From: Oscillospiraceae bacterium
Lineage (GTDB): Bacteria; Bacillota; Clostridia; Oscillospirales; Oscillospiraceae
Direction: 5' to 3'
DNA length: 64,000 nucleotides
NCBI GenBank assembly: GCA_017522015.1
Contig: JAFXAW010000022.1
Span: forward strand, 62,001-126,000
Below, one piece after another: positions 30,506-40,086 of this stretch. Every line of letters starts with the position of its first letter. The stretch's first letter is position 1. The notes beneath the pieces are model-generated. The model was not told where the DNA came from. It worked only from the letters and a program-made list of their open reading frames with translations, and ran no database searches. Both the position numbers and the translations under genes were made by a program.

Positions 30506-31257
30506 GGAAGCATTCCTCCGTTCATTTCCCACATTGCGATCGCAGCCGCAACCGCAGCATTGAGGGACTCGCTGTGCGGGAGCATGGGGATAATCACCTG
30601 TCCGTCACAGATTTCAAGCAGCTCTTTGCTCAAGCCCCTGCCCTCACTGCCGATGGCCACCGCAGCACCCTCGAGATTCGTTTTCCGGATATCCTGCGCC
30701 TGCGCGGTGAGCGCCGCGCCATAAAGCCGCAGGCCGTTTTCTTTCAGATAGGCAGGAAGCGTTTCCCGCGTCAGAACCTGCAGCTCCTGCCGGAACAAGG
30801 CACCCATCGCGGCACGCACGGTTTTGAAGTTATAGGCATCCGCGCAGTCCCCGACAAGCAGCACCGCTTCGATCCCGAAAGCGTTTGCCGTGCGGATCAC
30901 CGTTCCGACATTGCCCGGATCCTGCACATTTTCCAGCAGGATCGCGCTGCGGATCGCAGTCTGTCTGCGCTCCGGCTTGCGGACAGAAAAAAGCGGGCCT
31001 TTGCTGTTTTTGAGGGGCGAGACATATTCCAGCAGCTCCGCCGGTACGCAATACTGCGCAGACGCATCCTTCAGCTCCATCGTCGGCGCACCTGTCCACA
31101 GAACGGTGCCGAGTTTCGCACCAAAGGCAAGCGCCTCGCGCAGAAGCTTTTCCCCGTCGCACAGGTATTCCCCGCACGCATCACGGTAAGCCCGTTCCGC
31201 GCCCAGTTTGCGCAGGTGCATAATGACCTTGTTTTTTCTGGAAGAAATTTGCTCCAT
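30493..31257 (-). CDS. SpoU/TrmH family RNA 2'-O-methyltransferase
   Basis: SPOUT-fold methyltransferase acting on rRNA or tRNA ribose. About 254 residues. N-terminal RNA-binding part, then motif 1 LENVQDPGNVGTVIRTANAFG, motif 2 AIGSEGRGLS and motif 3 IPMLPHSESLNAAVA, the trefoil-knot SAM site. Start unclear: ATG 31257 has GAGGG too close, TTG 31266 is possible. First gene of the dprA-topA-trmFO-plsX-rnc group, with a promoter at 31328-31357. Confidence 0.9.
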   Translation of the reverse strand: MEQISSRKNKVIMHLRKLGAERAYRDACGEYLCDGEKLLREALAFGAKLGTVLWTGAPTMELKDASAQYCVPAELLEYVSPLKNSKGPLFSVRKPERRQTAIRSAILLENVQDPGNVGTVIRTANAFGIEAVLLVGDCADAYNFKTVRAAMGALFRQELQVLTRETLPAYLKENGLRLYGAALTAQAQDIRKTNLEGAAVAIGSEGRGLSKELLEICDGQVIIPMLPHSESLNAAVAAAIAMWEMNGGMLPCPR

Positions 31258-31327
31258 ATCCCTCAACCTGTCCGGAAAAAGCCGGAATTACCAACTTTCA
31301 GCCGCTCTTTATCCCGATACTTATTTA

Positions 31328-31357
31328 TATATAGCACAGTCGTTTTTGGAATGTCAA
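31328..31357 (-). promoter_or_regulatory. Promoter for the SpoU-dprA-topA group
   Basis: Minus strand: consensus -35 TTGACA (31352-31357), 18-base spacer, -10 TATATA (31328-31333), about 65 bases before the first start codon. Confidence 0.75.
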
Positions 31358-31426
31358 CACGCATTCGGAAATCCGTATAACCCGTTTTGACCGTAATTTT
31401 CGCCCAATTAGGCGGGGTTATAGACA

Positions 31427-31457
31427 AAAAGCAGGCCGCGCGTCGAAACGCGCGGCC
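31427..31457 (-). terminator. Rho-independent terminator after the MATE gene
   Basis: Minus strand: 10-bp GC-rich perfect stem (31434-31443 with 31448-31457), 4-base loop, then TGCTTTTTG. It separates the MATE gene from the next promoter. Confidence 0.85.
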
Positions 31458-31510
31458 AAATTTTCATATACCTGTACGCACACCCGATGGCGCTGTTTTC
31501 CCGCAGCGTT

Positions 31511-32884
31511 TCACCGCGTCAGCGTCTTCATCCACTTATATTTCCGGAAATGCAGATAGGTCGGCAGACATTTGAAGATCTGATCGGACTGCACGATCAC
31601 AACAACCCACTCTACAGGCAGCTTCCACCAGAACGCCGCCATGAAGGACAGCGGCATCACGATCAGCCAGGTGCTGATGAGGTTCATTTTCATTGTGAAG
31701 CTTCCGTCTCCGCCACCGGAAAAGATGCCAAAACTCACCGGCATCTGATAGCTCATGCCGACCATAACGAAGCCCATGATGACGATCAGATTGTCGGACA
31801 TGCGCAGCGCAGCGTCATTGAGCTCATAGAAACTCAGAAGCGGACGTCGAAGCAATACAAGCGCAGCACCGAGCACAAGGCCGATCAAGACATCAATGCA
31901 GGCGAGCGTGCGCGCATCGGACCGAATCCGCGCCGTGTCTCCCTTGCCGATCGCGTTTCCGATCATCACGCCGGAGATGGAGGACATCGCCACGACGACG
32001 ACTTTCAGATACTGATAAAAGGTGGTTGCAACCGAGTTGGCTGCGATCGCATCGGCCGAGAGTTTGCCGAGGATCGCCGTCTGCATGGGCACAGAAACGC
32101 CCCACAGCACCGTTGAACACATAATCGGAATATAAACCTTGATGTAGTCCTTGCGAAGCGTCGCATCCCGCCGGAACAGCCCCGGCTGAAGCAAACGCAC
32201 CTTTTTGTCTTTCTTCAGGAGGAAAACAAGCACAATCACCAGCTCGACCACGCGGGCGATCAGCGTTCCGACAGCCGCGCCGCGCACACCCATCTCCGGA
32301 AAACCGAGCTTTCCGAAGATCAGAACGTAGTTCACGCCTACGTTGATGACCAGCGAGATCGCCGAGACATAAAAAGAGATGTTCACTGTCTTGACGGCGC
32401 GAAGCATCGCCATCAAAGTCTGCGTCAGCACAAAGGGCAAAAAGGACCACACGACCAGCAGCAGATAGCGCTTCCCCTCCGCAATGATCTGCGCATCATT
32501 GGTAAACAAGCTCAAAATGGCTGTCGGAAACGCGCAGCACAGCGCAATCACAATCACGCTGACGATGGCGCCAAGCCTCAGCGCAATGCCGGTGAGCGTG
32601 CGGATGGGCGCAACATTTTCCTTTGCCCAATACTGTGCAGAGAGCGCGGCCAGCGTATTCCCGACCGAGATTGCAAACTGCTGCATCAGGAAAAAAATCT
32701 GATTCACCGTTGCCGCGCCCGAAAGCGTCGCCTGACTGTAGCTGCCAAGCATGATGTTATCCGCCATGTTCACGCTGTAGGTCACGACATTCTGCAGCGC
32801 GACCGTCAGCAGCATAGGAAACATCACCCGGTAGAATTCCTTATCTCGTGTAAAAAAGCTTTCCCCTGCAAGTCTCCGGTTCAT
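31511..32884 (-). CDS. MATE family multidrug/solute exporter
   Basis: Polytopic membrane antiporter. Start chosen at ATG 32884 (MNRRLAGESFFTRDKEFYR), typical for the family, with GGAAAG upstream; 457 residues with about 12 hydrophobic segments in two halves. Family segments include VNMADNIMLGSYSQATLSG and GSFTMKMNLISTWLI. The substrate is unknown. It stands alone, ending in a strong terminator; divergent from the bicupin gene. Confidence 0.92.
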   Translation of the reverse strand: MNRRLAGESFFTRDKEFYRVMFPMLLTVALQNVVTYSVNMADNIMLGSYSQATLSGAATVNQIFFLMQQFAISVGNTLAALSAQYWAKENVAPIRTLTGIALRLGAIVSVIVIALCCAFPTAILSLFTNDAQIIAEGKRYLLLVVWSFLPFVLTQTLMAMLRAVKTVNISFYVSAISLVINVGVNYVLIFGKLGFPEMGVRGAAVGTLIARVVELVIVLVFLLKKDKKVRLLQPGLFRRDATLRKDYIKVYIPIMCSTVLWGVSVPMQTAILGKLSADAIAANSVATTFYQYLKVVVVAMSSISGVMIGNAIGKGDTARIRSDARTLACIDVLIGLVLGAALVLLRRPLLSFYELNDAALRMSDNLIVIMGFVMVGMSYQMPVSFGIFSGGGDGSFTMKMNLISTWLIVMPLSFMAAFWWKLPVEWVVVIVQSDQIFKCLPTYLHFRKYKWMKTLTR

Positions 32885-33089
32885 GGTGTTCTTTCCAGCT
32901 TTCTGTCTATTAAATGTCGGCATTCCGGATGACAAACTCCGCCACACCCGCAATACCGTCAAAATCAAACTTTCTGCTCCTTGTTTGAAGCATCCACATT
33001 TTTTCACGCACACGCGGTTTTGTCAAGTGCATCCGGAGGAGATGCCTTCAGAACGCATGGCTTGTTTTACATCGAAGATGGCGGATTTG

Positions 33090-33118
33090 TTGACATTCCG
33101 CATCCTGCATGGTAATCT
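33090..33118 (+). promoter_or_regulatory. Promoter for the bicupin-flavoprotein pair
   Basis: Consensus -35 TTGACA (33090-33095), 17-base spacer, -10 TAATCT (33113-33118), 80 bases before the bicupin ATG. The rest of the 313-base gap to the MATE start shows nothing else I can name. Confidence 0.7.
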
Positions 33119-33197
33119 TTTATCAGATATGCTACGCGCTTAGGATATGTGTAAGGTATATATCAAAGAACATTCTAACAAACAGGAGGAACACAGC

Positions 33198-34166
33198 ATG
33201 AGCATGGATTTCAGCGTATTGAAGCACTGCACTGTCGTCACGGAGAAAGATCCTCGTCTGGACGACCCGGCTTTTCAGCACGACACGCCCCTGCAGCTTG
33301 ACGGCATCCGCAAGGACATTATGTATCTGGACGAGCAGGTCGTCCCGAACTTTTTCCTGAATGAGTACATGTGGCATATTCCCGGCACTCCCGTGGAGCA
33401 GACAGAGGTGGAGCTCAAGGCCGCCGCGCCCCATGTGAGCAGCTATGACAAGGTCATCTCCTTCATCGGCACGAACGAGGAGGATCTGTATGATATCTGC
33501 GGCGAGGTTGAGATTCTTCTGGAGAACCGCCGCTTCACCCTCACGCGTCACTTCGCCGTTTACATCCCGGCCGGCATGTGCCACGCCGTCACGGTCAAGC
33601 GCGTTGACCGCCCCATGTGGCAGTATGTTCTCGGTAACGCCAACCGCTATGACAGCACCCCCTGCGAGATTCCGGCAGAAGGCTCCGGCCGCGATCTGGA
33701 AAAGCTCTTTGCCTATCGTTACGGCGTAGGCCCGCTTCCGGAAGATGTCACCAAGGGCACCGGCCCGAGAGATCAGTTCGGCCGCCACGACCACATCACC
33801 CGCATGGATGAGGACATGGTTCCCGATGCGCAGTTCTATATTGAGGCCTCCTGGCTGGGCACCGCGCCGCAGCCTCCGCTGCCCGAAGGCAAGGAGCACG
33901 CCGGCCCCGGAACCCACTGGCATCCCTTCCCCGAGCTGATCAACTTCTTCGGCGCCGATCCGGAGAATCCCTATGATCTGGGAACCCATGTATATCTGAC
34001 GCTGGAGGATCAGCCCTTCGACATCACCAAGAGCTTTGTTGCCTGCATCCCCTCCGATGTGCCGCACTGCCCGCTCTACATGAAGAAGATTGACAACCGC
34101 ATGGTTCACTTCACCGCCGGTCCGTCCAGCTCCTACATCATCGATAAGAAGGAAGAAGACAAATGA
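33198..34166 (+). CDS. Duplicated-cupin protein of unknown function
   Basis: Not assigned to a named enzyme. Start at ATG 33198, with AGGAGG 8 bases upstream; 322 residues. Two similar halves are visible: in the first, HVSSYDKVISFIG, then FAVYIPAGMCHA; in the second, HWHPFPELINFFG, then FVACIPSDVPHC. Each half reads as a cupin barrel, with His-rich metal-site candidates mainly in the second. No signal peptide. It overlaps the next gene by 4 bases (ATGA), so the two proteins are probably made together and may act on the same substrate. Confidence 0.8.
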   Translation: MSMDFSVLKHCTVVTEKDPRLDDPAFQHDTPLQLDGIRKDIMYLDEQVVPNFFLNEYMWHIPGTPVEQTEVELKAAAPHVSSYDKVISFIGTNEEDLYDICGEVEILLENRRFTLTRHFAVYIPAGMCHAVTVKRVDRPMWQYVLGNANRYDSTPCEIPAEGSGRDLEKLFAYRYGVGPLPEDVTKGTGPRDQFGRHDHITRMDEDMVPDAQFYIEASWLGTAPQPPLPEGKEHAGPGTHWHPFPELINFFGADPENPYDLGTHVYLTLEDQPFDITKSFVACIPSDVPHCPLYMKKIDNRMVHFTAGPSSSYIIDKKEEDK

Positions 34167-35662
34167 TGAATCCAAAATGGAGCTTTATGACGCCTCCTCC
34201 CATCCCGTCCGAGGATGAGATCTACGAAACGCTGCACTATGACGTGGTTGTCGTTGGCGCTGGTCTTGGCGGTCTGAGCGCCGCTGTACATCTCAAGGAG
34301 CTGGGTCAGAACGTCCTGCTCATTGAAAAGGGCGTCACGTATTCCGGCCGCGGCGGCCATTTCGGCGTGGCTGACTCCTCCCTGATGCGGGAAGCCGGTT
34401 TGAAAAACGACCTGAACGAACTCGCGCGTCAGTGGATCACCATGAGCGGCAACAACATCGACGAAAAGCTCCTTTGGCTTTTCCTTCGTCGCGGCGGCGA
34501 GGCTATGGACTGGCTGCTGGACAAGGCCCGCGCTTCGGGTCTGGTACCGCGTCTTGTTGACTGCCGCTATCCCAGCGCGCCCTACAAGGAGTATTGGGGT
34601 GCGCACTGCTTCCCGCCCGAGGGCAACATCCGCGGCAACTACGTCTCCAAGGCGCTGTACGAGGATGCGGTCAAGCAGAATGTGGACATTCGCTTCAAGA
34701 CCCCCGCGACTCAGCTCATCCGGGACGAAAATGGCCGCGTCTGCGGTGTTTACGCCAAGGATGAAAAGGGCGTTTTGAAGATTCTTGCCGACAAGGGCGT
34801 TGTGCTCGCCACCGGCGACATCGGCGGTGACGAGGAGATGTGCCGCGCTTATGCACCGGATGCGCTGCGCACGCACGCTTCCCAGTATGTCCCCGTGGGG
34901 CAGAACACCGGCGACGGACACAAGATGGGCCTTTGGGCAGGCGCTGCCATGGGCGAGGAAGTCTTCCCGCTGATGATGCATCCGCAGCACTTTGCGTGGC
35001 TGAGCTTCTTCTTCCTCTTCGTCAATACGGAAGGCGAGCGCTTCATGAACGAGGACACCTATGTGCAGGGACGTGCCACGGCCTTCATGCGCCAGCCGGA
35101 GGGCATTGCGTACAGCATTCTGGACGCCAACTGGATTGAGAATCTTGAAAAGAGCCTTGCTTACGGCGGCGGCCTCTTCTGGGGCGATCCTGCCCTGAAG
35201 CACGGCAACGTGTGGACGCCGGAAGGCCCGACCAGATATCTCAACAGCGCGCTTGAAAACGGTACCGGCGTACAGGCCGATACGCTTGAGGAGCTGGCCG
35301 AGAAGATCGGCATCCCGGCGGAGAAGCTCGCGGAGACGGTTGCGCGCTATAACGAGAGCTGCGCACTTGGCGAGGATCGCGATTTCGGCAAGCGCAAGGA
35401 GCTGCTCTTCCCCATCGAGAAGGGTCCCTTCATCGCGCTGAAGATGGGCACGGTTCTGCTGCAGGTTGTGGGTGGTCTGGCAATCAACACCCGCATGGAG
35501 GTGCTCGACACCGAGCGCAAGCCCATCGACGGTCTCTACGCGGTGGGCGACACGACCGGCGGCATGTACGGTCATGAGTACGTCACCACGATTCTTGGCA
35601 ACAGCCACGGCAGAGCGCTGACCTGGGGCTACATTGCGGCGGAAACGATTGCAGAAAACTGA
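34163..35662 (+). CDS. FAD-dependent fumarate-reductase/ketosteroid-dehydrogenase-like flavoprotein
   Basis: FAD_binding_2-type oxidoreductase, 499 residues, cytosolic (no signal peptide, no heme or FMN-attachment domain seen). The FAD motif VVVGAGLGGLSAAVHL starts near residue 29; a C-terminal GLYAVGDTTGGMYGHEY segment closes the FAD site. Members reduce activated C=C bonds (fumarate, urocanate, hydroxycinnamates) or dehydrogenate steroids; the substrate here is unknown. Coupled by ATGA overlap to the bicupin; followed by a strong terminator. Confidence 0.85.
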   Translation: MMNPKWSFMTPPPIPSEDEIYETLHYDVVVVGAGLGGLSAAVHLKELGQNVLLIEKGVTYSGRGGHFGVADSSLMREAGLKNDLNELARQWITMSGNNIDEKLLWLFLRRGGEAMDWLLDKARASGLVPRLVDCRYPSAPYKEYWGAHCFPPEGNIRGNYVSKALYEDAVKQNVDIRFKTPATQLIRDENGRVCGVYAKDEKGVLKILADKGVVLATGDIGGDEEMCRAYAPDALRTHASQYVPVGQNTGDGHKMGLWAGAAMGEEVFPLMMHPQHFAWLSFFFLFVNTEGERFMNEDTYVQGRATAFMRQPEGIAYSILDANWIENLEKSLAYGGGLFWGDPALKHGNVWTPEGPTRYLNSALENGTGVQADTLEELAEKIGIPAEKLAETVARYNESCALGEDRDFGKRKELLFPIEKGPFIALKMGTVLLQVVGGLAINTRMEVLDTERKPIDGLYAVGDTTGGMYGHEYVTTILGNSHGRALTWGYIAAETIAEN

Positions 35663-35680
35663 CGCATACAAATTAACAAC

Positions 35681-35716
35681 AAAAGGCGGCGACCCGGTTT
35701 CGGGTCGCCGCCTTTT
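35681..35716. terminator. Bidirectional terminator
   Basis: A 16-bp perfect inverted repeat (35681-35696 with 35701-35716), 4-base loop, ending in A-run and T-run. It serves the flavoprotein gene (plus) and the DUF3237-like gene (minus), which converge here. Confidence 0.92.
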
Positions 35717-35735
35717 CATTTGCGTATTGCGCTAC

Positions 35736-36161
35736 TTACTGGTCAATGTCGAAAATCTTGATGGTAATGCCGCCTTCCCGGCCATGCCCCTCTGCGCGAA
35801 AATGCGCACCGTGCAGATAGGGCGCCAGGGTGGGACTGTCCGTCATAAAGGTCGGTGTTGCCTCAAAGGGCGCGGGCATGTGATCCCGCTCAAACCAACC
35901 GTTGTTGTCCACAAACAGATGGCACTTTTCGCCCTTGCTGTCCACGCCCTCAAAGATATAGCGGGCGTGCATATGCCGGACACCCGCCGGGTTGCAGACC
36001 TGCACATCCGCAGCGCCGGGGCGGATCGTGCCGGTAAAGAGTTCCGACTCCACCGAGCCGCCAAAGGGAATGAACACAACGCTGCCGTTGCTGCTCTTCA
36101 GGCTGGAAATTGTGCTGGGTTCAAAGGTGATCAGAAATTCCATGATAAGCTTTCCGTTCAT
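35736..36161 (-). CDS. DUF3237-like small protein
   Basis: A 141-residue protein. The pattern GTIRPGAADVQVCNPAGVRH followed by MHARYIFEG and a Gly-containing strand resembles the DUF3237 beta-barrel family, whose role is unknown. AGGGGAG precedes the ATG. It is the last gene of the operon starting at 41259, 21 bases after the FAD oxidoreductase. It could be a non-catalytic binding protein or a lyase-like enzyme; sequence does not decide. Confidence 0.6.
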   Translation of the reverse strand: MNGKLIMEFLITFEPSTISSLKSSNGSVVFIPFGGSVESELFTGTIRPGAADVQVCNPAGVRHMHARYIFEGVDSKGEKCHLFVDNNGWFERDHMPAPFEATPTFMTDSPTLAPYLHGAHFRAEGHGREGGITIKIFDIDQ

Positions 36162-36182
36162 GCCGTTCTCCCCTTTTCTGCT

Positions 36183-37508
36183 TTATTCATGCGGGTATGC
36201 AAGTGCATCTGCGCGCACGCCAAGGCTGTGATCTGTCTGCTTCGGGGATTTCTTCACTCCCACGCCGGTGCGGTTCTTCCGCAGCTCTTCGGCCATGTGC
36301 ACCTTCACGCCCGCAGCGGTAAGCTTCTCCTGCAGAGCGGGCACATCCAGCGCCTGGAAGCTAACATTCTGCTGCGCTGCCATGGCCGCTGCAGTGCCGG
36401 CAGCCTCGCCGGAGAGCACGCAGGCAGGAATAAAGCGCGCGACCTCCCATCCGGCGCCGGTTGCCGATACGATACGGCCCGCAGCAGCGATGTTGGTGAT
36501 CTCGCGGTCGATGAGGCCGCCATACGGGAACTCATACACTTCTGCCGGATTTGCAAGGCTGTTGATCATGCAGCCGACCGAGCTTTCCACATGCGCACCG
36601 GGATTGAGCGCAAGCTCCTCCATGCCGATAAGGCGGCGCGTCATACGAAACTGCGCCATCAGCGGAAGCGTGAGCTGGGCATACTCAGGAGAATTATGGG
36701 TTTTCAGATAATCCAGCACCAAGCGGCGGCTCGTGCGGATGTAACCGTTGACGCCCTCGCTGGTGACGCCGTCATACGTCGGGATCTCCGAACCGCTGTT
36801 GTCAAAATCCGGGCGAAGACCCAGCCAGCGCAGCGGCGCCGCCTGCAGCGCGCTGCGCTTCTCAAGCCCCTGCGCCATGGACTGCAGGTCAATCTCATGC
36901 GCCCAGTGGGAGACGATGCTCTTTTGCACCTCATTCGGTGCGCCCGCGCGGGCAAGCAAATCCAGATCACCGCTTGCGTCAACAAAGGTTTTGGCAAGAT
37001 ATGCACTGCGGCCGGACTTATTCTCGACGATTACGCCCTTACAGGTTTTGCCTTCCATGATCGGGGCGCAGAAGTTCGTGTCAAACACGACTTCAATTCC
37101 CTCATTCTGCACCAGCTCATCCAGCGCGCAAACGGCGGCAGGAATGTTGAAATTCGTGCGGTAACGACCCGCAGGCTCCTCCACCGTATCCGGGCAGCTG
37201 CGCCAGCAGTCGGGCAAATTATCATAGCCATACTTGATGCAGACGTGCAGCAGTTCCTCTGCAAGTCCTCCGTACACCTTGTGGCCAAGGCCGTCATCAA
37301 TGGGCAGATAGATGCAAACATGCCCCAGCGTGGCAAGGCCGCCGAGAACAATGCTCTTTTCAATCAGGATGACTTTCGCGCCGTTTCGTGCCGCTGCGAC
37401 CGCCGCCGCAACGCCCGCAAGGCCGCCGCCGACCACAACGACGTCCGCTTCTCCCGCAACCGGCAGCTCCTTTGCCGGCTCTGTGATGCTGATATTTTTC
37501 TCCAGCAT
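36183..37508 (-). CDS. FAD-dependent oxidoreductase (PF12831 type)
   Basis: 441 residues. N-terminal FAD motif VVVGGGLAGVAAAVAAARNG followed by LIEKSIVLGGLATLG; the C-terminal part has NIAAAGRIVSATGAGWEVAR and LSGEAAGTAAAMA. The region FVDASGDLDLLARAG is characteristic of the FAD_oxidored family. Redox substrate unknown. Good SD. It sits between the CoA-transferase and the DUF3237-like gene in the same operon. Confidence 0.85.
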   Translation of the reverse strand: MLEKNISITEPAKELPVAGEADVVVVGGGLAGVAAAVAAARNGAKVILIEKSIVLGGLATLGHVCIYLPIDDGLGHKVYGGLAEELLHVCIKYGYDNLPDCWRSCPDTVEEPAGRYRTNFNIPAAVCALDELVQNEGIEVVFDTNFCAPIMEGKTCKGVIVENKSGRSAYLAKTFVDASGDLDLLARAGAPNEVQKSIVSHWAHEIDLQSMAQGLEKRSALQAAPLRWLGLRPDFDNSGSEIPTYDGVTSEGVNGYIRTSRRLVLDYLKTHNSPEYAQLTLPLMAQFRMTRRLIGMEELALNPGAHVESSVGCMINSLANPAEVYEFPYGGLIDREITNIAAAGRIVSATGAGWEVARFIPACVLSGEAAGTAAAMAAQQNVSFQALDVPALQEKLTAAGVKVHMAEELRKNRTGVGVKKSPKQTDHSLGVRADALAYPHE

Positions 37509-37548
37509 ATCCTTTCCTCCATGAAATATGATTAAATTTTATAATTTC

Positions 37549-38760
37549 TCAGATGACGCGCTTGGCCTTGAGCTCTTCCATGCGCTCTGCGCTGAGTCCC
37601 AAAAGTTCGCCGTAAACCTCCTGATTGTGCTCGCCCAAAGCCGGTGAACTCTCATACTCAATATGAACACCGCTCATCTTCGGCGCGAATCCAGGCAGTT
37701 TGACCTTTCCGCGCTGCGGATGTTCGACCTCAACGATCATGCCGCGCTTGAGATTGATGGGATCATTGGTAATATCATCCATATCCAGAATCGCGCCGGC
37801 AGGCACATCCGCCCCCGCAATGATCTCCATGGCTTCAAACTTCGTGTGCTGCGCGCAGAACTCGCGGATAGCGCCGTCACACTTCTCCATGTGTAAGAAC
37901 CGGCTGTGCGGCGTTGCCATATCCGGATCTTCCAGCAGGTCCTCCCTGCCGATCGCCTTGCAGAGATTCGCCCAATGGCTGCTTCCCGGCGCGCGGCTGC
38001 AATAGATATGTACATAGTCGTTGACGCCGAAGGGCTTGCAGGGATAGGTGTTGGAGGGCGCAACGTCCTCCAGCGGCATGCCGTTGCCCACGCGGCGCGG
38101 CGCTTTACCGGATTTATAATAGGGCTCCCAGCACGCACGGGCAAGGCCGGTAATGAAATCCTGCATCGCCACGTCGATACGCTGGCCGAAGCCCTCGCGC
38201 TCTCTTTGCAAAAGCGCTGCGATGATGCACATGGCAAGCATCATACCGGTTCCGGAATCCGCAACAGAAACACCGGCCTTGATCGGCTGCTCCGGCAGAC
38301 CGGTAACCGCGACCATGCCACCCATATGCGTTGCAACCGGATCAAAGGCAGGATAGTTTGCATAGGGGCTGTCCGGCGCAAAGCCCTTCAGGCTGGCATA
38401 GATGACCATGGGATTGACCTTTTTGCATTCCTCGTAAGACAGTCCCAGCCGCTCCATACTGCCCGGTCCCATATTCTCCACGATCACGTCCGACTCTTTC
38501 AGGATGCCTTTCAGAAGCTCCAGTCCCTCCGGGGTTTTTGCATTACAGGTGACGGATTTCTTATTCATGTTCAGAACGAGGAATCCATAGGTATCCACGC
38601 CGGGCTCCTGCTCGGAATATCTGCCAAGCTCTCCTCTTCCCGGACGCTCAACCTTGATTACCTCCGCGCCCATCCATGCCAGCGTCTCTGTGCAGGCGGT
38701 GCCCGCCTCAAATTGTGTCAGGTCCAAAACCCGATATCCGCTCAAAGGTCCTTTAGTCAT
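37549..38760 (-). CDS. Class III CoA-transferase (CaiB/BaiF family)
   Basis: Moves CoA between carboxylic acids. 403 residues. The N-terminal LSGYRVLDLTQFEAG opening and VIKVERPGRGE are family signatures, and the candidate catalytic Asp is in SVADSGTGMM, near residue 167. The ATG overlaps the dehydratase subunit stop (ATGA). Next to 2-hydroxyacyl-CoA dehydratase genes it most likely activates the acid substrate by CoA transfer, as FldA and HadA-type transferases do. Confidence 0.92.
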   Translation of the reverse strand: MTKGPLSGYRVLDLTQFEAGTACTETLAWMGAEVIKVERPGRGELGRYSEQEPGVDTYGFLVLNMNKKSVTCNAKTPEGLELLKGILKESDVIVENMGPGSMERLGLSYEECKKVNPMVIYASLKGFAPDSPYANYPAFDPVATHMGGMVAVTGLPEQPIKAGVSVADSGTGMMLAMCIIAALLQREREGFGQRIDVAMQDFITGLARACWEPYYKSGKAPRRVGNGMPLEDVAPSNTYPCKPFGVNDYVHIYCSRAPGSSHWANLCKAIGREDLLEDPDMATPHSRFLHMEKCDGAIREFCAQHTKFEAMEIIAGADVPAGAILDMDDITNDPINLKRGMIVEVEHPQRGKVKLPGFAPKMSGVHIEYESSPALGEHNQEVYGELLGLSAERMEELKAKRVI

Positions 38761-40085
38761 TTCTGTTCTCCTGCCTTATTTATAATTCTGTTTTCGATAA
38801 AGTCTTCCACCAGCTCCGTCATGGACTGCGCGTTCCATTTCCGCGCATCCACCGGATCTGCCTTGAAAATCAGCACCGGGATTCCCGCATCTTCCAGCGT
38901 TTTCTTGATGAAATAGCTGCCCTCGACCGCCTGCATGCAGTTTTCCGGCACCATATATACCACGCCGTCAATCCGGTTCTGTTTTGCCTGCTGCAAATAC
39001 CACCGGCTGTTCCAGGGCGGCATGTGGAGGAAATCCTCAAGACCGATATAGCGCGCTGCGAGCGCCCGCAGCGGGTCTTCCTGCACATTGTGGCGGATAT
39101 AGGCGTCCGCGCCCATGGCCAGGTACATGCTCCACATGAACACCGCGCCGTATTTCTGTTCAAAACGCTGATAGAACGCAAAATCATGCCAGATCCCGCG
39201 GCCAAGCCACATCAGGCGGTATTTTTCGTTGGGAACCGCGGCCTCGCCGCTGTCTGCAAGGGCTTTGATCTCCTCATACAGGCCCCTGGCGTGGTCCGCA
39301 GCCCAGCGTGTTCCGCGTTGCCACTGCGCCTGCATGACCGCATTGATTGTGTCCACCACCGTGACGGGAACAGGCGCACACTGCGCGATCAGGTCCCGGG
39401 TTTTCTTATACCAAAGCTCCTGCTCGTTGACCAGTTCCATCACTTCGGCCAGACGGTTTATGTCAAACATCTTCCCTGTCTTCGTTTCAAGGAAGCGAAT
39501 CATCTGCTTGAGCTCTTCTACGGCGAGGTCAAGCCGGTCAGTATCGTAGAAACTCTCCCAGTCGTCCTCAATCTCGTCAAACCAGTCCAGCGGCACCTTT
39601 CTCGCCACCGTGTTCTCCATCGCATAGAAAGTTGCGCCGTGTTGTCTGGCGAACAGTTCAAAGATCTTCGCCTGACAGTCGCAGGTCAGGCGTGTCACCG
39701 CCAGCGTCGGCTGCGGAAGCCCGCCCCATGGGCCGAGCGGCTTGCCCTGCGCGTCTGTCTTGCGATCGTCCGGGTCCAGGCTCTCCGCAAAAGCGGTGGC
39801 GCAATAAGAGCACAGGTCATCCCGGTATCCCGCCCGCCGCAGCAGCTCATAGTATTTTGAGGACATCTGCTTGGCACCGCAGATCGCCGCCCACCACTGA
39901 TTCACAACAAAAGGAATGTCCATCGCCCGAAAGATCTCCATCGGGACATCTGCGTTCAGGTAGGCAAATTCCGCACCGAGCTCCACCTGCTGCTTCAGGT
40001 CGAAAAACCACTGCTTCTGATATGCGCTCGCCTGCGCGGTCGCGCGCAGCTTCTTGACAACAGACGATTTGGATTTCTCAGGCAT
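38757..40085 (-). CDS. 2-hydroxyacyl-CoA dehydratase subunit, HgdB/FldB-like
   Basis: Member of the 2-hydroxyacyl-CoA dehydratase/benzoyl-CoA reductase family, 442 residues. Cysteines that could hold a [4Fe-4S] cluster: CGAK near residue 69, CSYC near 93-96 and Cys in VPENCMQA near the C-terminus. The domain end IPVLIFKADPVDARKW is typical. It normally needs an ATP-dependent activator (HgdC type), which is not in this window. GGAGGGG precedes the ATG, 2 bases after the partner subunit. Confidence 0.82.
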   Translation of the reverse strand: MPEKSKSSVVKKLRATAQASAYQKQWFFDLKQQVELGAEFAYLNADVPMEIFRAMDIPFVVNQWWAAICGAKQMSSKYYELLRRAGYRDDLCSYCATAFAESLDPDDRKTDAQGKPLGPWGGLPQPTLAVTRLTCDCQAKIFELFARQHGATFYAMENTVARKVPLDWFDEIEDDWESFYDTDRLDLAVEELKQMIRFLETKTGKMFDINRLAEVMELVNEQELWYKKTRDLIAQCAPVPVTVVDTINAVMQAQWQRGTRWAADHARGLYEEIKALADSGEAAVPNEKYRLMWLGRGIWHDFAFYQRFEQKYGAVFMWSMYLAMGADAYIRHNVQEDPLRALAARYIGLEDFLHMPPWNSRWYLQQAKQNRIDGVVYMVPENCMQAVEGSYFIKKTLEDAGIPVLIFKADPVDARKWNAQSMTELVEDFIENRIINKAGEQK

Positions 40086-40086
40086 C

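Noticed and set aside
33132..35719. Two long minus-strand frames opposite the bicupin and flavoprotein
   Set aside because: The plus-strand genes have SDs, a promoter, a coupled overlap and clear FAD motifs; the antisense frames have none.
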